A stretch of 64,000 nucleotides of DNA, taken from assembly GCA_903844155.1 (NCBI GenBank), contig CAIMSU010000117.1, forward strand, positions 1 to 64,000, written 5' to 3'. This stretch comes from an uncultured Pseudomonadota bacterium. GTDB taxonomy: Bacteria > Myxococcota_A > UBA796 > SXON01. The notes beneath the pieces are model-generated. The model was not told the origin of the DNA and ran no database searches. It saw only the letters and a program-made list of their open reading frames with translations. Of the stretch, positions 9,118-19,101 are shown piece after piece. Position 1 is the first letter of the stretch. Each line of letters opens with the position of its first letter. The translations under genes and the position numbers were made by a program.

Positions 9118-10071
9118 TCAGTACGACCAGATCCACACTTTTTCGGCGAGGCTCGCGAGCCAGCGACCCTTCGGTGCGAACGCGAGGCCGGTGATGGGCG
9201 CCTCGTGGCCACCGACCTTTCCGGCTGACGCGCGGGGGACGCCAGGGCGCGCGACCGTGACCGAGACCGTCCCCGACCGCGTCGCCAGCGCGAGCGTCTC
9301 CCCATCGACCGTCAGCGCGGCGTTGGCGACGTCGTAGAGCTTGACGGTGACGGCCTCGCCGCCCTTTGCGCTCGCATCCGTGGCGACGCTCCGCCACAGC
9401 GTGACGCCGCCAGAGGCGACGCCGTAGACGAACCCGCCGCTTGTCATCAGGTGGTGTTCGGTGGCAGGCTCGCTGCCAAGCTGCTCGCCGAATGGGCGTA
9501 CCTGCAGGCCCGCGGCGAGGCTCCGGACGAGGAACAGGTCCTTCCCGCGGGGCAGCGCGATGGTTCGGGCCGGGAGACGCGCGCGGCCAACAACCGTGCC
9601 GTCCGGGGAAAACAGCCAGATCCGGCGGGTCTCCGGCGCATCTCCGACAACGACGACGCCGGGCGGCGTGAACAGGATCTGCACGCCGGCCAGCAGGCCC
9701 GTCGATTGCTCCCAGACAAGGCGGCCATCCAGCTCGTAGACCCGGAGCCGGCCGAGGTGGTCGACGACGGCGACCCGACGGCCGGCGGCGCCGAGCGGCG
9801 AGATGGCGATGCGGACGGGGTCCCGGGCGGCCATGAAGAGGCGACGGGCGCCGAAGCTCGGCTCCACGAGGTGGATCTGGCCCTCCCGGTCGGCCACGAG
9901 CAGCTCCTCGCCGCTCCAGGCCATCGCCCGCGGGTCCGGCACCGGCGGGCTTAGCAGCGCCTCCAGCGGCTTCGCGGGGTGCTGGAAGTGCGCGTCGGCG
10001 TGTTCGACCATGGCCGAGCCGAGTATCAAGAAACTTGCCGCGCGGACGGGCGTGCGTAACGGTAGAAGCAT
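9118..10071 (-). CDS. WD40/beta-propeller-like protein
   Basis: Repeated propeller strands ending GHEAPITGLAFAPKGRWLASLAEKVWIWSY. Confidence 0.6.
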   Translation of the reverse strand: MLLPLRTPVRAASFLILGSAMVEHADAHFQHPAKPLEALLSPPVPDPRAMAWSGEELLVADREGQIHLVEPSFGARRLFMAARDPVRIAISPLGAAGRRVAVVDHLGRLRVYELDGRLVWEQSTGLLAGVQILFTPPGVVVVGDAPETRRIWLFSPDGTVVGRARLPARTIALPRGKDLFLVRSLAAGLQVRPFGEQLGSEPATEHHLMTSGGFVYGVASGGVTLWRSVATDASAKGGEAVTVKLYDVANAALTVDGETLALATRSGTVSVTVARPGVPRASAGKVGGHEAPITGLAFAPKGRWLASLAEKVWIWSY

Positions 10072-10090
10072 GGTTGCTCCCCTTCGCGCG

Positions 10091-10690
10091 ATGGATGCTG
10101 TCTCGGTTCTGGTGGTGGCAGAGGACGCCGCCTCGCGGGGCGGGCTCGTAGCGCTGATTGCGGGTCAGGCGGGCGCCAACGTCGCGGGTGGGCTGTCGCC
10201 GTCGGATCTGGTGGCATCGGTGCCGGCCGACGTGTACGCGTGGGAGTTTTCGCGGGAGAGCGAGCATGCGGTGCGGCTTTTCCGCGCGCACGCCGGGCAC
10301 GAGACCCCAGCGGTGGCGATCGTGCACTCCGCGGACCAGGGCAAGCAGGCGCTGGGGGCGGGCGCGCGCGGGGTCATCCTGCGCGGTGGTCTTCAGGACG
10401 ATCGTGGCGCAACGCGCCTCGTCGCGGCGCTACGGGCGTGTGCGCTCGGTTTTCTCGTCGTCGACAACCCGGAAGCCCCACCCGCATCGGGCCCGGCGCT
10501 CACCAGCCGCGAAGGCCAGGTCGTCGCGTTGCTGGCCGAGGGCCACCCGAACAAGATCATCGCGGACAAGCTGCACATCAGCGAGCACACCGCCAAGTTC
10601 CACGTGAACGCGCTCATGCAGAAGCTCCACGCGCAGAGCCGCACGGACGTCGTCGCACGAGCGATGCGCGCGGGGTTGCTGGCGGTCTGA
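10091..10690 (+). CDS. NarL/LuxR-type response regulator with degenerate (pseudo-)receiver domain
   Basis: C-terminal HTH LTSREGQVVALLAEGHPNKIIADKLHISEHTAKFHVNALMQKL; receiver-like N-terminus VLVVAEDAASRGGLVALIAG. Confidence 0.8.
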   Translation: MDAVSVLVVAEDAASRGGLVALIAGQAGANVAGGLSPSDLVASVPADVYAWEFSRESEHAVRLFRAHAGHETPAVAIVHSADQGKQALGAGARGVILRGGLQDDRGATRLVAALRACALGFLVVDNPEAPPASGPALTSREGQVVALLAEGHPNKIIADKLHISEHTAKFHVNALMQKLHAQSRTDVVARAMRAGLLAV

Positions 10691-10784
10691 CCCGGGACCG
10701 TCACGAGCGGTCCGGTTTGCGAAGGGTCGGCAACGATCCCGTGACAACCCCCACGAATCGGCTGTCGGTAGCTACGTTCGACGC

Positions 10785-10988
10785 ATGTCATGGCTCCGGT
10801 TGCAACTTCAGCGACTCCGCGGGTGGTTCCCCGGCGCCCGCCTGCGCCCGCAGCGCGTGACTGTCGAACGCTGGGTGCGGCCAAGCCCGCACGACGCCTG
10901 GTCCCGCGACGACGACACCCTGTTGCGCCTCGCGCCCCTCGGTGGGCTCTCGCTCGATGACGGCGACAGCGACCGGGTCGGCGCATGA
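10785..10988 (+). CDS. Hypothetical small protein
   Basis: 67-aa ORF filling the gap between two genes; no recognisable motif. Confidence 0.3.
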   Translation: MSWLRLQLQRLRGWFPGARLRPQRVTVERWVRPSPHDAWSRDDDTLLRLAPLGGLSLDDGDSDRVGA

Positions 10989-11003
10989 GCCGCCGACCGC
11001 GAG

Positions 11004-12473
11004 CTACGGCGCGTAGGCGTTGAAATCGTCCCAGTAAGCGCCGGAGACGTTGTCGTGCCGCAGGTGGAACGAGCCGACCACACCCTCGGTCGTGTCGATG
11101 GGCGCGCACGCGGTGTCCACGCAGACCGTCCAGTGCGCGATCCCACCGCCGAGGTAGGTCGCAGACGCCGTGATCGCATGCCAGCCGACCGAGCGGGCGC
11201 CAAGGTTGACTTGCGCTGCCACCTCGCCGGAGTCGCAGCCCGAGCCCCCGTTGCCGCTTACGAAGATCGCATAGTTCGTGGCCACGTTGTCGAACTCGCA
11301 CGGCGCCGCATACCCGACGAGCAGCACGTCCTGGACGGGGTCAGCGGGCGCGGCCGCGGTGTCGAAGGCGACGGACAGCCAGTCGCTGTTCGAATCCGAG
11401 CCGCCGTCGTCGTAGAACCAGCCATCGAAGGAGAAGTCCGATTCGAAGCCGGATGCGTAGCAGAACAGCGAACTGTCGGGGTCCACCGTGCCGCCCAGGG
11501 ACTTCACCCCGCCGTGCGCCATCGCGCTGCTGACGCTGTCGACGTCGGGCCCGTAGCCAAGGGCGGTGGAGTCGGCCCAACACCCCGAACCGGCCGGCGA
11601 GCCCTCCCCATACCCCTCGAACGTCTCGTAGACGAACGAGTCCACACCGTCACAATTCTGGTCGACGCCGTCACCCCCGACCTCGATCCCGACCGGCGAA
11701 GCGCTGGCGTCGGTGTCGTCGCAGTCGGTGTTGTCGGCGACGGTGCCGCGCGGCTGCTCACACGCGAGGATCGGCGAGGCGCTGGCATCCCCGTACCCGT
11801 CCCCGTCGGCGTCCGGGTAATAGGCAGCCGTGGCGACGAGGCTGTCGTCCGCGTCGTCGACGAGACCGTCACAGTCATTATCGACGTCGTCGCAGACCTC
11901 AGTGGCCGCCGGGCTGATGGCGCTGTCGGCATCGTCGCAGTCACCCGAGACGTACACGCTCCCGGCTGGCTGGAAGCATGCGACCGTCGTCACCGTCTGA
12001 TCGCCATACCCGTCGCCGTCCGCGTCGGCGTACCAGGTGGCCAACCCAACGACGTTGTCGTCGGCGTCGTCGACGAGGCCGTCGCAGTCATTGTCGACGC
12101 CGTCGCAGACCTCGGTGGCGGCGGTGTTGACCGCGGGGTCTGCGTCGTCGCAGTCGGTGCTGGAGTCCACGTACCCAGCAGGCGCCGTCGCGTTCGGGCA
12201 AACGAGGACTTCGAGGCTGGAATTTCCGTACCCGTCGCCGTCCGCGTCTGCGTGCCAGGCCGCGCCGAGGTTCACGGTGGCGTCGCTGTCGTCACAGTCG
12301 GAGTTGTCGGTGACGAGGCCGGCAGCGGGGCATGCCTTTTGCTGGGTGGCGGGGTCCCCGAAGCCGTCGCCATCCGCGTCGGCGTAGAGGGTGGTGTCGC
12401 AGACCGGGGTGCAGGCGGGGAGAAGGGCGAGGGAGATGGCGAGGAGGGCGAAGCAAGAGCGCATCGGGGTCAC
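11004..12473 (-). CDS. MopE-type repeat lipoprotein with C-terminal ~200-aa extracellular (jelly-roll-like) domain
   Basis: DADGDGYG...CDGVDNDCDGLVDD repeats, terminal variant GGDGVDQNCDGVD, then ETFEGYGEGSPAGSGCW...FNAYAP. Confidence 0.85.
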   Translation of the reverse strand: MTPMRSCFALLAISLALLPACTPVCDTTLYADADGDGFGDPATQQKACPAAGLVTDNSDCDDSDATVNLGAAWHADADGDGYGNSSLEVLVCPNATAPAGYVDSSTDCDDADPAVNTAATEVCDGVDNDCDGLVDDADDNVVGLATWYADADGDGYGDQTVTTVACFQPAGSVYVSGDCDDADSAISPAATEVCDDVDNDCDGLVDDADDSLVATAAYYPDADGDGYGDASASPILACEQPRGTVADNTDCDDTDASASPVGIEVGGDGVDQNCDGVDSFVYETFEGYGEGSPAGSGCWADSTALGYGPDVDSVSSAMAHGGVKSLGGTVDPDSSLFCYASGFESDFSFDGWFYDDGGSDSNSDWLSVAFDTAAAPADPVQDVLLVGYAAPCEFDNVATNYAIFVSGNGGSGCDSGEVAAQVNLGARSVGWHAITASATYLGGGIAHWTVCVDTACAPIDTTEGVVGSFHLRHDNVSGAYWDDFNAYAP

Positions 12474-12532
12474 GCGGGGAGGGCGCGGGAATATCCCAAT
12501 CGCAACTCGGGCGTTCGGGGCGGACGCGCAGC

Positions 12533-14092
12533 TCAGGCCCTCACCACCACCACGTCAAACCCCGCCGGGCTCGTCAACGACTGGGCTGTCGTCCGATCCT
12601 CGATGGGCCCCTGACCCGGGCGCTGGTCGAAGATGACGAGCCAACCCGGCACCTTCGGCCCGGTGCCCGTCAGGCGTGCGAGGTATCCGTCCAACTGTAC
12701 AAGTCCCTTCTTCAGCGGGTCCGCCTCGCCCTCGCGCCAGACCTTGAGCTCAATCCCGAGTGTGACCGGACCCTTGCGCAGGCACAAGTCGATGCGGCCG
12801 GACATCACCCGAAACTCTGGCGCGACCGAGCCGCCGCCGTTCGCGACCCTGTGAAGGTACGTGAGAAGCACAAGTTGCGCGGCGATCTCCTTGTACGGCG
12901 CCGCCTTGAGCATCCGGTAGCCGTACTCGCGCCAGAACATCAGGAAGCCGGTCAGGAGCCGCACCGGGTCGAGGCGGCCGGTGTCGTCCAGCCAGGCGGG
13001 GCCGGGCGCGGGCATGCCCATCTGGATCGTGCCGGCGAGGGCGCGGGGCATCGCGTCCTCGTAGATCGGGTTGGCGAGGCGTAGCTGCCCGGCATCGTCG
13101 TAGCGGACGAGGCCCATCTCCTTCACGTAGTCGAGATCTGCCTCGGGCACGTCGGGCATGTCGTCCCCGATCATCACCGCCTCAATGACCGCACGCACGC
13201 GGGGATCGCGGATCCGGCTGCCCAGGCTCTGCAGATGGTGCGGCCGTGTGCGGACGAGCGTCTCTTTGGCCTCTTCGATGTCCGTGGCGCGCACGGGCAG
13301 GGTGCGGTCGCGGACGAGCACGCCGACGGCCTCGCGCGCCAGGGCGTTCACCAGCCAGGGTTGGCCCAGGGTCAACTCCCACGCGCGGTCAACGGCCGCT
13401 GGCTCAAACACCTGCCCGGTCTCCGCGGTGTGCTGCGCGTACAGCTCGCCGATCTCGTCGTGGGTGAAGTCCCGCATCGTCATCGAGCCGGCGAGGATGT
13501 TGAACGGCGACCCAGCGCCGCTGCGCCCGGTCCCGCCGGCCGCGACGACGTAGTCCTTGACGTCGCGCATGCCGACGAGCCCGATGGACCAGGGAAAGCT
13601 GCGGGGGCGGTTGTTGTAGCCGTCGCGGAGCTGGCGGAGGAGCGGACCGAGGACGTCGGGGGCGAGGCTGTCCACCTCATCGAGGAATAGGACGAGCGGG
13701 CGGGGGCAGGCGCGGGACCACGCCCGAAGCGCGGCGCCGATCGCGGTCGACGGGTCCGTGGAGGGCCACGCCGGCGGCCACAACGCCTCGGGAAGCCGGT
13801 CCTCCGCTCGGGCCCGCCACGACCCGAGGATCGCCGGTACCGCCTCCGCCATCGTCTCGTACGGCACGCCCGTCTCGACCGAGACCATCACCGACGCGTA
13901 CTTCCCCTCGGCTGTCAGCGCATCGCCGAGCGTCAGGGCCGCTGTGCTCTTGCCGACCTGGCGCGGCGCGTGCAGGACGAAGTAGTTGCCAGCGTCAATC
14001 AGCTCCCGGACCTCCGGCAGGCGCCGCTCGGGCGGGAGCATGTAGTGCAGATCGGGGCGGCACGGGCCGCCGATGTTGAAGGCGTGGGGCAT
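12533..14092 (-). CDS. AAA-like ATPase with C-terminal PD-(D/E)XK nuclease-like domain
   Basis: MPHAFNIGGPCRPDLHYMLPPERR...FVLHAPRQVGKSTAA (Walker A), LVLFLDEVD (Walker B), C-terminal GRIDLCLRKGPVTLGIELKVWRE. Confidence 0.75.
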   Translation of the reverse strand: MPHAFNIGGPCRPDLHYMLPPERRLPEVRELIDAGNYFVLHAPRQVGKSTAALTLGDALTAEGKYASVMVSVETGVPYETMAEAVPAILGSWRARAEDRLPEALWPPAWPSTDPSTAIGAALRAWSRACPRPLVLFLDEVDSLAPDVLGPLLRQLRDGYNNRPRSFPWSIGLVGMRDVKDYVVAAGGTGRSGAGSPFNILAGSMTMRDFTHDEIGELYAQHTAETGQVFEPAAVDRAWELTLGQPWLVNALAREAVGVLVRDRTLPVRATDIEEAKETLVRTRPHHLQSLGSRIRDPRVRAVIEAVMIGDDMPDVPEADLDYVKEMGLVRYDDAGQLRLANPIYEDAMPRALAGTIQMGMPAPGPAWLDDTGRLDPVRLLTGFLMFWREYGYRMLKAAPYKEIAAQLVLLTYLHRVANGGGSVAPEFRVMSGRIDLCLRKGPVTLGIELKVWREGEADPLKKGLVQLDGYLARLTGTGPKVPGWLVIFDQRPGQGPIEDRTTAQSLTSPAGFDVVVVRA

Positions 14093-14162
14093 CGTTGTCG
14101 CTCTATCGCGGGCGTGCCGGCGGGCGCGCGCGCTCGATGTGCGCTGCGCCCGCGGTTCGGCG

Positions 14163-17100
14163 TCAGGGGATGGTTCGGGCGAGGCGAAAGCCGACGAACC
14201 CGTGACGGGCGCCTGGCGGAAGCTGGTTCCGATATGCCACGCGCGCGTTGGCGGAGCCATCTCCATAGTTTCCACCTCGAAATTCGATATACGAGCCGGA
14301 TGCTGCGCCGGCCGGGTCCACGACCGCGTCGGCGGTGCCGGCGGCGTCCCAGCCCTGAGTCCACTCCTGAACGTTCCCACTCAAGTCATAAAGCCCGCAT
14401 TCGTTCGCAGTCTTCCCGCCCACGGCATGACTTTCCCCGCCGCTGTTGTTGGAGATCCACGCGACGCCATCCACGACCGTCGAACCCGCGTACTCCTCGT
14501 CCTGCCCGCAACGGGCGGCCCCCTCCCACTCGGCCTCCGTCAGCAACCGGTAACCCTCACAGGTGTACGGATCCCCCGACGTGGTGCACGTGACGGTCGT
14601 CCCGCTCCCAGCGCACGCGTAGCATTCCGTAAGGCCTTCAGAGTCGGACACCGCATTGGCATAGGCGGCGGCCTCATACCATGTGACGTTCTCCACTGGG
14701 CAGTCGGTGGCGGTGCAGGAAGACGAGGACGACGGATCGTACCCCAACATCGCGGCGAAGTCCCCCCGCGTCGCCTCGGTCTGGCTCGCGTAGTAGTCGT
14801 GGGTGAGGGTGACGCTGTGTTCAGGGGCAGCGCTGCATTCGCCGGTATCGAGCCCCGACCCAGCCGTGCACCCCATCTCAAACGTGCTCGCACAGACCTT
14901 GGCGAAATTACCGCCCGCAAGGGTTTGAGCCTCGCCGTTCACACACGCCGAAGCCACAATCGGGTCGGCGCTAACGGAGGCGGAAGGCGAACTGTCGTCC
15001 ACCCCGTCCGTCGCCGTGGCCGTACAAGCCCAGACCTGGCCCGGGAGCGTCGACGCGGCAGGAACCGTGCCCCCGGTCACTCCGGCGCTGGTGCCGTCGA
15101 CGGTCCAGGCGTAGGTGTAGTTGACCACGTCGCCGTCGGCGTCGACCGAGGCTCCTCCCGCGCACACCAGTGGGTCGGAGTCCGTGGGAGAGCTTGGCGT
15201 GAGGGTGGCGGTCGGTTCAGAAGGCGCCGTGTTCGTAGCCGCGCCGTTCGATGCGTAGAAGTCGTCAAAGTACCCAGACACGCCGTTGTGGATGAAGTGG
15301 AACGACTCAACCGTGGCCGTCGTCGTCTCCTCCGCCGTGCAGACGTGGTCGACACAGACTTTCCAGATCACGTCGGAGGTCCCCGCGTACGTCGCTGCCC
15401 CGGTAATCTCGTGCCAACCGACAGAGCGACCACCCAGAAGCGTCGTGGCCGCCACGCCGCCGTCTCCGCAGTTCGGATCCGACGCGGCGGCCCCCGTGGC
15501 CTCGCGCAGAACCATGTAGTTCGCCGCCGACTTCTCGGCATCGCACCGGTCAACCCACCCGACCATCAGAACGTTCGTGACTGAGGACGCGCTCGCCCCC
15601 GCAAACGCGACGCCCGACCAATAATCGCCGCCCGAAGAGGCGTCATCGTACAGCCAACCGTCGAACGTGAAGTCCGAGTTGAACCCGGTGTCGTCGCAGA
15701 ACAGGCCGCTGGCGTACGCCGAACTTGAGTCCAGGGAATTCGCGCCCGCGTGCGCCGCCAAAGCGGTGACCTTCTCGTACGCGCGCCCGTCGTACGCGCC
15801 ATCGCCGGTGATCCTCCAGCAGCCGCCAGAGGGCGCATTCCCCACTGTGTAGCTCTCGAAGTCCTCGGCGAGGAAGTAAACGTTGTCCACCCCATCACAA
15901 TTCTGGTCAATCCCGTCCCCAGCGATCTCCGTGGCCGCCGGATGCACACTGGAATCCGAATCCAGGCAGTCCGTCGCCCCCGAAACATACCCCCCCGGCT
16001 GATCACAAGCCGTCGTCGACGTCGTCGCATCCCCATACCCATCCCCGTCCGCGTCCGCGTACCACGTCGAATAATAGCTTGGGTCGTCGTCCACGACGCT
16101 GTTGCAGTCGTTGTCCACGTCATCGCAGACCTCGGGCGCGCTCGGATAAACGATGTTGCTGGTGTCGTCGCAGTCGGTGTTGTCGACGCTGAACGCGGGG
16201 CGCGCGACGCACATCGTGACGCTGCTGGTTGGGTCGCCGTAGCCGTCGCCGTCCGTATCGGGGTAGTAGACGGTGCCGGTGCTCGGGTCAAAGGAGTCGT
16301 CGTCGTCGATGTGACCGTCGCAGTCGTCGTCGATGGTGTTGCAGACTTCGGGCGCGGCGGGGTTGACGGCAATGTTGGTGTCGTCGCAGTCCGTGGAGTC
16401 CGCGACGTAGCCGCTGGGGATGAAGCAGGCTTTTGTCGAGGAGGACGCGTTCCCGTAGCCATCGGTGTCGACGTCCGCGTACCAGGTCACGGCGTCCGTG
16501 GAGTCATTCTCATAGGTGAGCGTGTCGCAGTCGTGGTCCACGCCGTCACACTTTTCGGGCGCGTTGGGGTATACGGAGGAGTCGGTGTCGTCGCAGTCGG
16601 TGCTGTCGAGCACGTAGCCGGCGCCGGCGTCGCAGGAGACCTCAGGCGTGCCAACGTCCCCGTAGCCGTCGTGGTCCGCGTCCGCGTACCAGACTCCGGC
16701 GTCCGTGGCGGTAGCCTCATCCACGGCGCCGTCGCAATTGTTGTCGACGCCGTCGCAGACCTCGATGGCAGCGGGGTTGATCGCGCTGTTGGAATCATCA
16801 CATTCCTTGCATGCCGCATAGCCATCGCCGTCGGCATCCGCATACCCGGTGCTCCCGTCGCAGTTGTAGTCATGCGGGTCGGTACAATCGGCCTCCACGG
16901 CCCCGGGGTTGTAGGCGGGATCGGTGTCGTCGCAGTCGCCCGAGAGAGGGGCGGTGCCGGCGGGTTGGGTGCAGGCGATGACGGCCGTGCCGAGGCCGTA
17001 ACCGTCGGCGTCGCCGTCGAGGTACCAGGAGGTTGCGGTGGTGATGTCGAGAGACGGGTCGGCGTCGTCGATGAGGGCGTCGCAGTCGTTGTCGACGCCG

Positions 17101-18143
17101 TCGCAGATCTCGGTAGCCGCGGGGGAGACGGCGGCGTTGGTGTCGTCGCAGTCGGTGGCGAGCGCGGGGGAGGTGTAGCCGGCGGGTTGGGCGCAGGCGG
17201 CCTCAGAGATCGAAGCGTCCCCGAAGCCGTCGCCGTCGCTGTCGTAGTACCAGATCGAGGCGTCGCTGGCGGTGGATTCGTCGACGAAGCCGTCGCAGTT
17301 GTTGTCGACGCCGTCGCAGACTTCGATGGCGGCGGGGTTGACGGCCGGCTTGGTGTCGTCGCAGTCGGTCCCATCCGCCAGCGTGCCGTCTGGAGCGGTG
17401 CACGCGGGCTGGGAGTTGTACGCATCGCCGTACCCGTCGCCATCGGCATCCGGGTACCAGATCGTGGCGTCTGTCGCCGTGGATTCGTCCACGGTGCCGT
17501 CGCAATTGTTGTCGACGCCGTCGCACACCTCCGAAGCTGAGGTGTTGATCGCGGCGTTCGTGTCGTCGCAGTCCGTGTCGTCGCTGACGTAGCCATCGCG
17601 CGCCCCGCACGCGCCCGTACCGGGATCGCCGTATCCGTCCCCGTCGGTGTCCGCGTAGACCACGGCCGCGAAGCCTTCATCGACGTTCCCATCGCAATTG
17701 TCGTCCAGGCCGTTGCAGGTCTCCACGCCGCCGGTGTTCACCTCGGCATTCGTGTCGTCACAATCCGTCGCATCGGCGACGTACCCATCCGGGGCGCCGC
17801 AAGCCGTCACCGCGCCGGCGGGGTCACCAAACCCGTCGCCATCCGCGTCGGCGTACCAAAGAGAGGCGTCCGTCGCCATGGACTCGTCGATCACGCCGTC
17901 GCAATTGTTGTCGACGCCGTCGCAAACCTCGTCAACCCCCGGATTGATCGCGAACCCGACGCCTGGGGCGTCGTTGCAGTCCGACGAATCGAGCGCGAAG
18001 CCGCTTGGCTGTCCGGAGCAGGTGCGGTCCGCAGGCTGTGAGCCATCCCCGAACCCGTCGCCGTCCCGGTCCGGGTAGTAGTCCGGACGTGGGATCCACG
18101 GATCGAAAACCGCACAACCAGCCAGAAGGAGCGCGAACAACAT
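14163..18143 (-). CDS. Large MopE-repeat lipoprotein with jelly-roll-like domain, Ig/PKD module and C-terminal SUMF1/formylglycine-generating-enzyme-like domain
   Basis: Lipobox LLLAGC; more than ten MopE repeats; LAEDFESY...; C-terminal GGNFAKVCASTFEMGC...RLLTEAEWEGAARCG...LYDLSGNVQEWTQG...FRGGNYGD...FVGFRLAR. Confidence 0.9.
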   Translation of the reverse strand: MLFALLLAGCAVFDPWIPRPDYYPDRDGDGFGDGSQPADRTCSGQPSGFALDSSDCNDAPGVGFAINPGVDEVCDGVDNNCDGVIDESMATDASLWYADADGDGFGDPAGAVTACGAPDGYVADATDCDDTNAEVNTGGVETCNGLDDNCDGNVDEGFAAVVYADTDGDGYGDPGTGACGARDGYVSDDTDCDDTNAAINTSASEVCDGVDNNCDGTVDESTATDATIWYPDADGDGYGDAYNSQPACTAPDGTLADGTDCDDTKPAVNPAAIEVCDGVDNNCDGFVDESTASDASIWYYDSDGDGFGDASISEAACAQPAGYTSPALATDCDDTNAAVSPAATEICDGVDNDCDALIDDADPSLDITTATSWYLDGDADGYGLGTAVIACTQPAGTAPLSGDCDDTDPAYNPGAVEADCTDPHDYNCDGSTGYADADGDGYAACKECDDSNSAINPAAIEVCDGVDNNCDGAVDEATATDAGVWYADADHDGYGDVGTPEVSCDAGAGYVLDSTDCDDTDSSVYPNAPEKCDGVDHDCDTLTYENDSTDAVTWYADVDTDGYGNASSSTKACFIPSGYVADSTDCDDTNIAVNPAAPEVCNTIDDDCDGHIDDDDSFDPSTGTVYYPDTDGDGYGDPTSSVTMCVARPAFSVDNTDCDDTSNIVYPSAPEVCDDVDNDCNSVVDDDPSYYSTWYADADGDGYGDATTSTTACDQPGGYVSGATDCLDSDSSVHPAATEIAGDGIDQNCDGVDNVYFLAEDFESYTVGNAPSGGCWRITGDGAYDGRAYEKVTALAAHAGANSLDSSSAYASGLFCDDTGFNSDFTFDGWLYDDASSGGDYWSGVAFAGASASSVTNVLMVGWVDRCDAEKSAANYMVLREATGAAASDPNCGDGGVAATTLLGGRSVGWHEITGAATYAGTSDVIWKVCVDHVCTAEETTTATVESFHFIHNGVSGYFDDFYASNGAATNTAPSEPTATLTPSSPTDSDPLVCAGGASVDADGDVVNYTYAWTVDGTSAGVTGGTVPAASTLPGQVWACTATATDGVDDSSPSASVSADPIVASACVNGEAQTLAGGNFAKVCASTFEMGCTAGSGLDTGECSAAPEHSVTLTHDYYASQTEATRGDFAAMLGYDPSSSSSCTATDCPVENVTWYEAAAYANAVSDSEGLTECYACAGSGTTVTCTTSGDPYTCEGYRLLTEAEWEGAARCGQDEEYAGSTVVDGVAWISNNSGGESHAVGGKTANECGLYDLSGNVQEWTQGWDAAGTADAVVDPAGAASGSYIEFRGGNYGDGSANARVAYRNQLPPGARHGFVGFRLARTIP

Positions 18144-18258
18144 GCCGCGAAATCTACCACGACGCCCCCGTCACGCGGTGCCGCCCGCCGAAAATAACGC
18201 CGCGCAAAACCCCACCTCCGACGCCGCCCTCCCCTCGCCGACGTGCTAGCCTCCAACG

Positions 18259-19101
18259 ATGTTCGCGCTCGTTCTCGCCCTGTCCGCAACCACGGCCCTG
18301 GCCGACGACTGCGTGGTCACCTACCGCATCGCCGACATCGAGACGGCGCTCTCCGACGCCGAGGCGGCCTACGTCGCGCGGAACAAGGACTCCGTGCACA
18401 CCAACGTGGCGCTGGCCGTCGACCGCCTGCGTTGCGTGACGGACGAGGTCAACACGGTGACCGCCGCCCGCATCCACCGGGCCGTGGGGCTCGATGGCTT
18501 CTTGAGCCGCGACGACGTGCGGGAGAAGACGGCGTTCGAGGCAGCACTTCTCCTCGATCCCGGCTACACGTTCCCGATCACGATGGCGCCGGAAGGGAGC
18601 GCGATCCGCGCGGACTACGACGCGGCGAAGGCGTTCCAGGCGCCGCCCGGGACCGCGCTCAACATTCCGGCAAACCTGAAGGTCCACATCGACGGCGCAC
18701 CGGCTGTCGACCGGCCAGCCGGAAGACCGGCGGTGATCCAGGCGTTTGACCCCGCGGGCGTTGCGCTGACGGGCTGGTACAAGCCCGACGACCCGCTCAC
18801 GCTCCCTGCGGCGCGCGCAGCCCCGATCGCCTTGGGCAACGTCGCGCCCGTCGAGACAGCGAGAGTGTCGCGTCCACACGGGCTGAATCGCCCGCTGGCC
18901 TACACGGCAGCCGGCGCGCTGGTGGCGGGCGGGGCACTCTACGGCGCCGCGTGGGTGACCAACGGCGCCTACACCTCCGCCGCAGACGGGGACAAGGGCA
19001 CGATCGTGACCGAGAACCACGTCTTCACCATCAGCGGCTTCAGCCTTGCGGGCGCAGGTGCCATCACCGGCGCGCTCGCGGTCGCGACGGGGAGCTGGTA
19101 G
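18259..19101 (+). CDS. Secreted/membrane-anchored protein of a kinase-linked family (helical N-part, PEGA-like middle, two C-terminal TM segments)
   Basis: Signal peptide; end overlaps kinase start; same layout as 62628..63461. Confidence 0.6.
   Translation: MFALVLALSATTALADDCVVTYRIADIETALSDAEAAYVARNKDSVHTNVALAVDRLRCVTDEVNTVTAARIHRAVGLDGFLSRDDVREKTAFEAALLLDPGYTFPITMAPEGSAIRADYDAAKAFQAPPGTALNIPANLKVHIDGAPAVDRPAGRPAVIQAFDPAGVALTGWYKPDDPLTLPAARAAPIALGNVAPVETARVSRPHGLNRPLAYTAAGALVAGGALYGAAWVTNGAYTSAADGDKGTIVTENHVFTISGFSLAGAGAITGALAVATGSW

Noticed and set aside
15750-17540. 596-aa + strand ORF rich in VVDAVADLDGGGVDGRLGVVAVG repeats
   Set aside because: Exact antisense mirror of the MopE repeat array (CDGVDNNCDG); an artefact of repetitive high-GC coding DNA.
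16000-17600. CRISPR-like regular repetition
   Set aside because: Periodicity is protein-coding (MopE repeats with codon drift), with no conserved repeat/spacer DNA structure.
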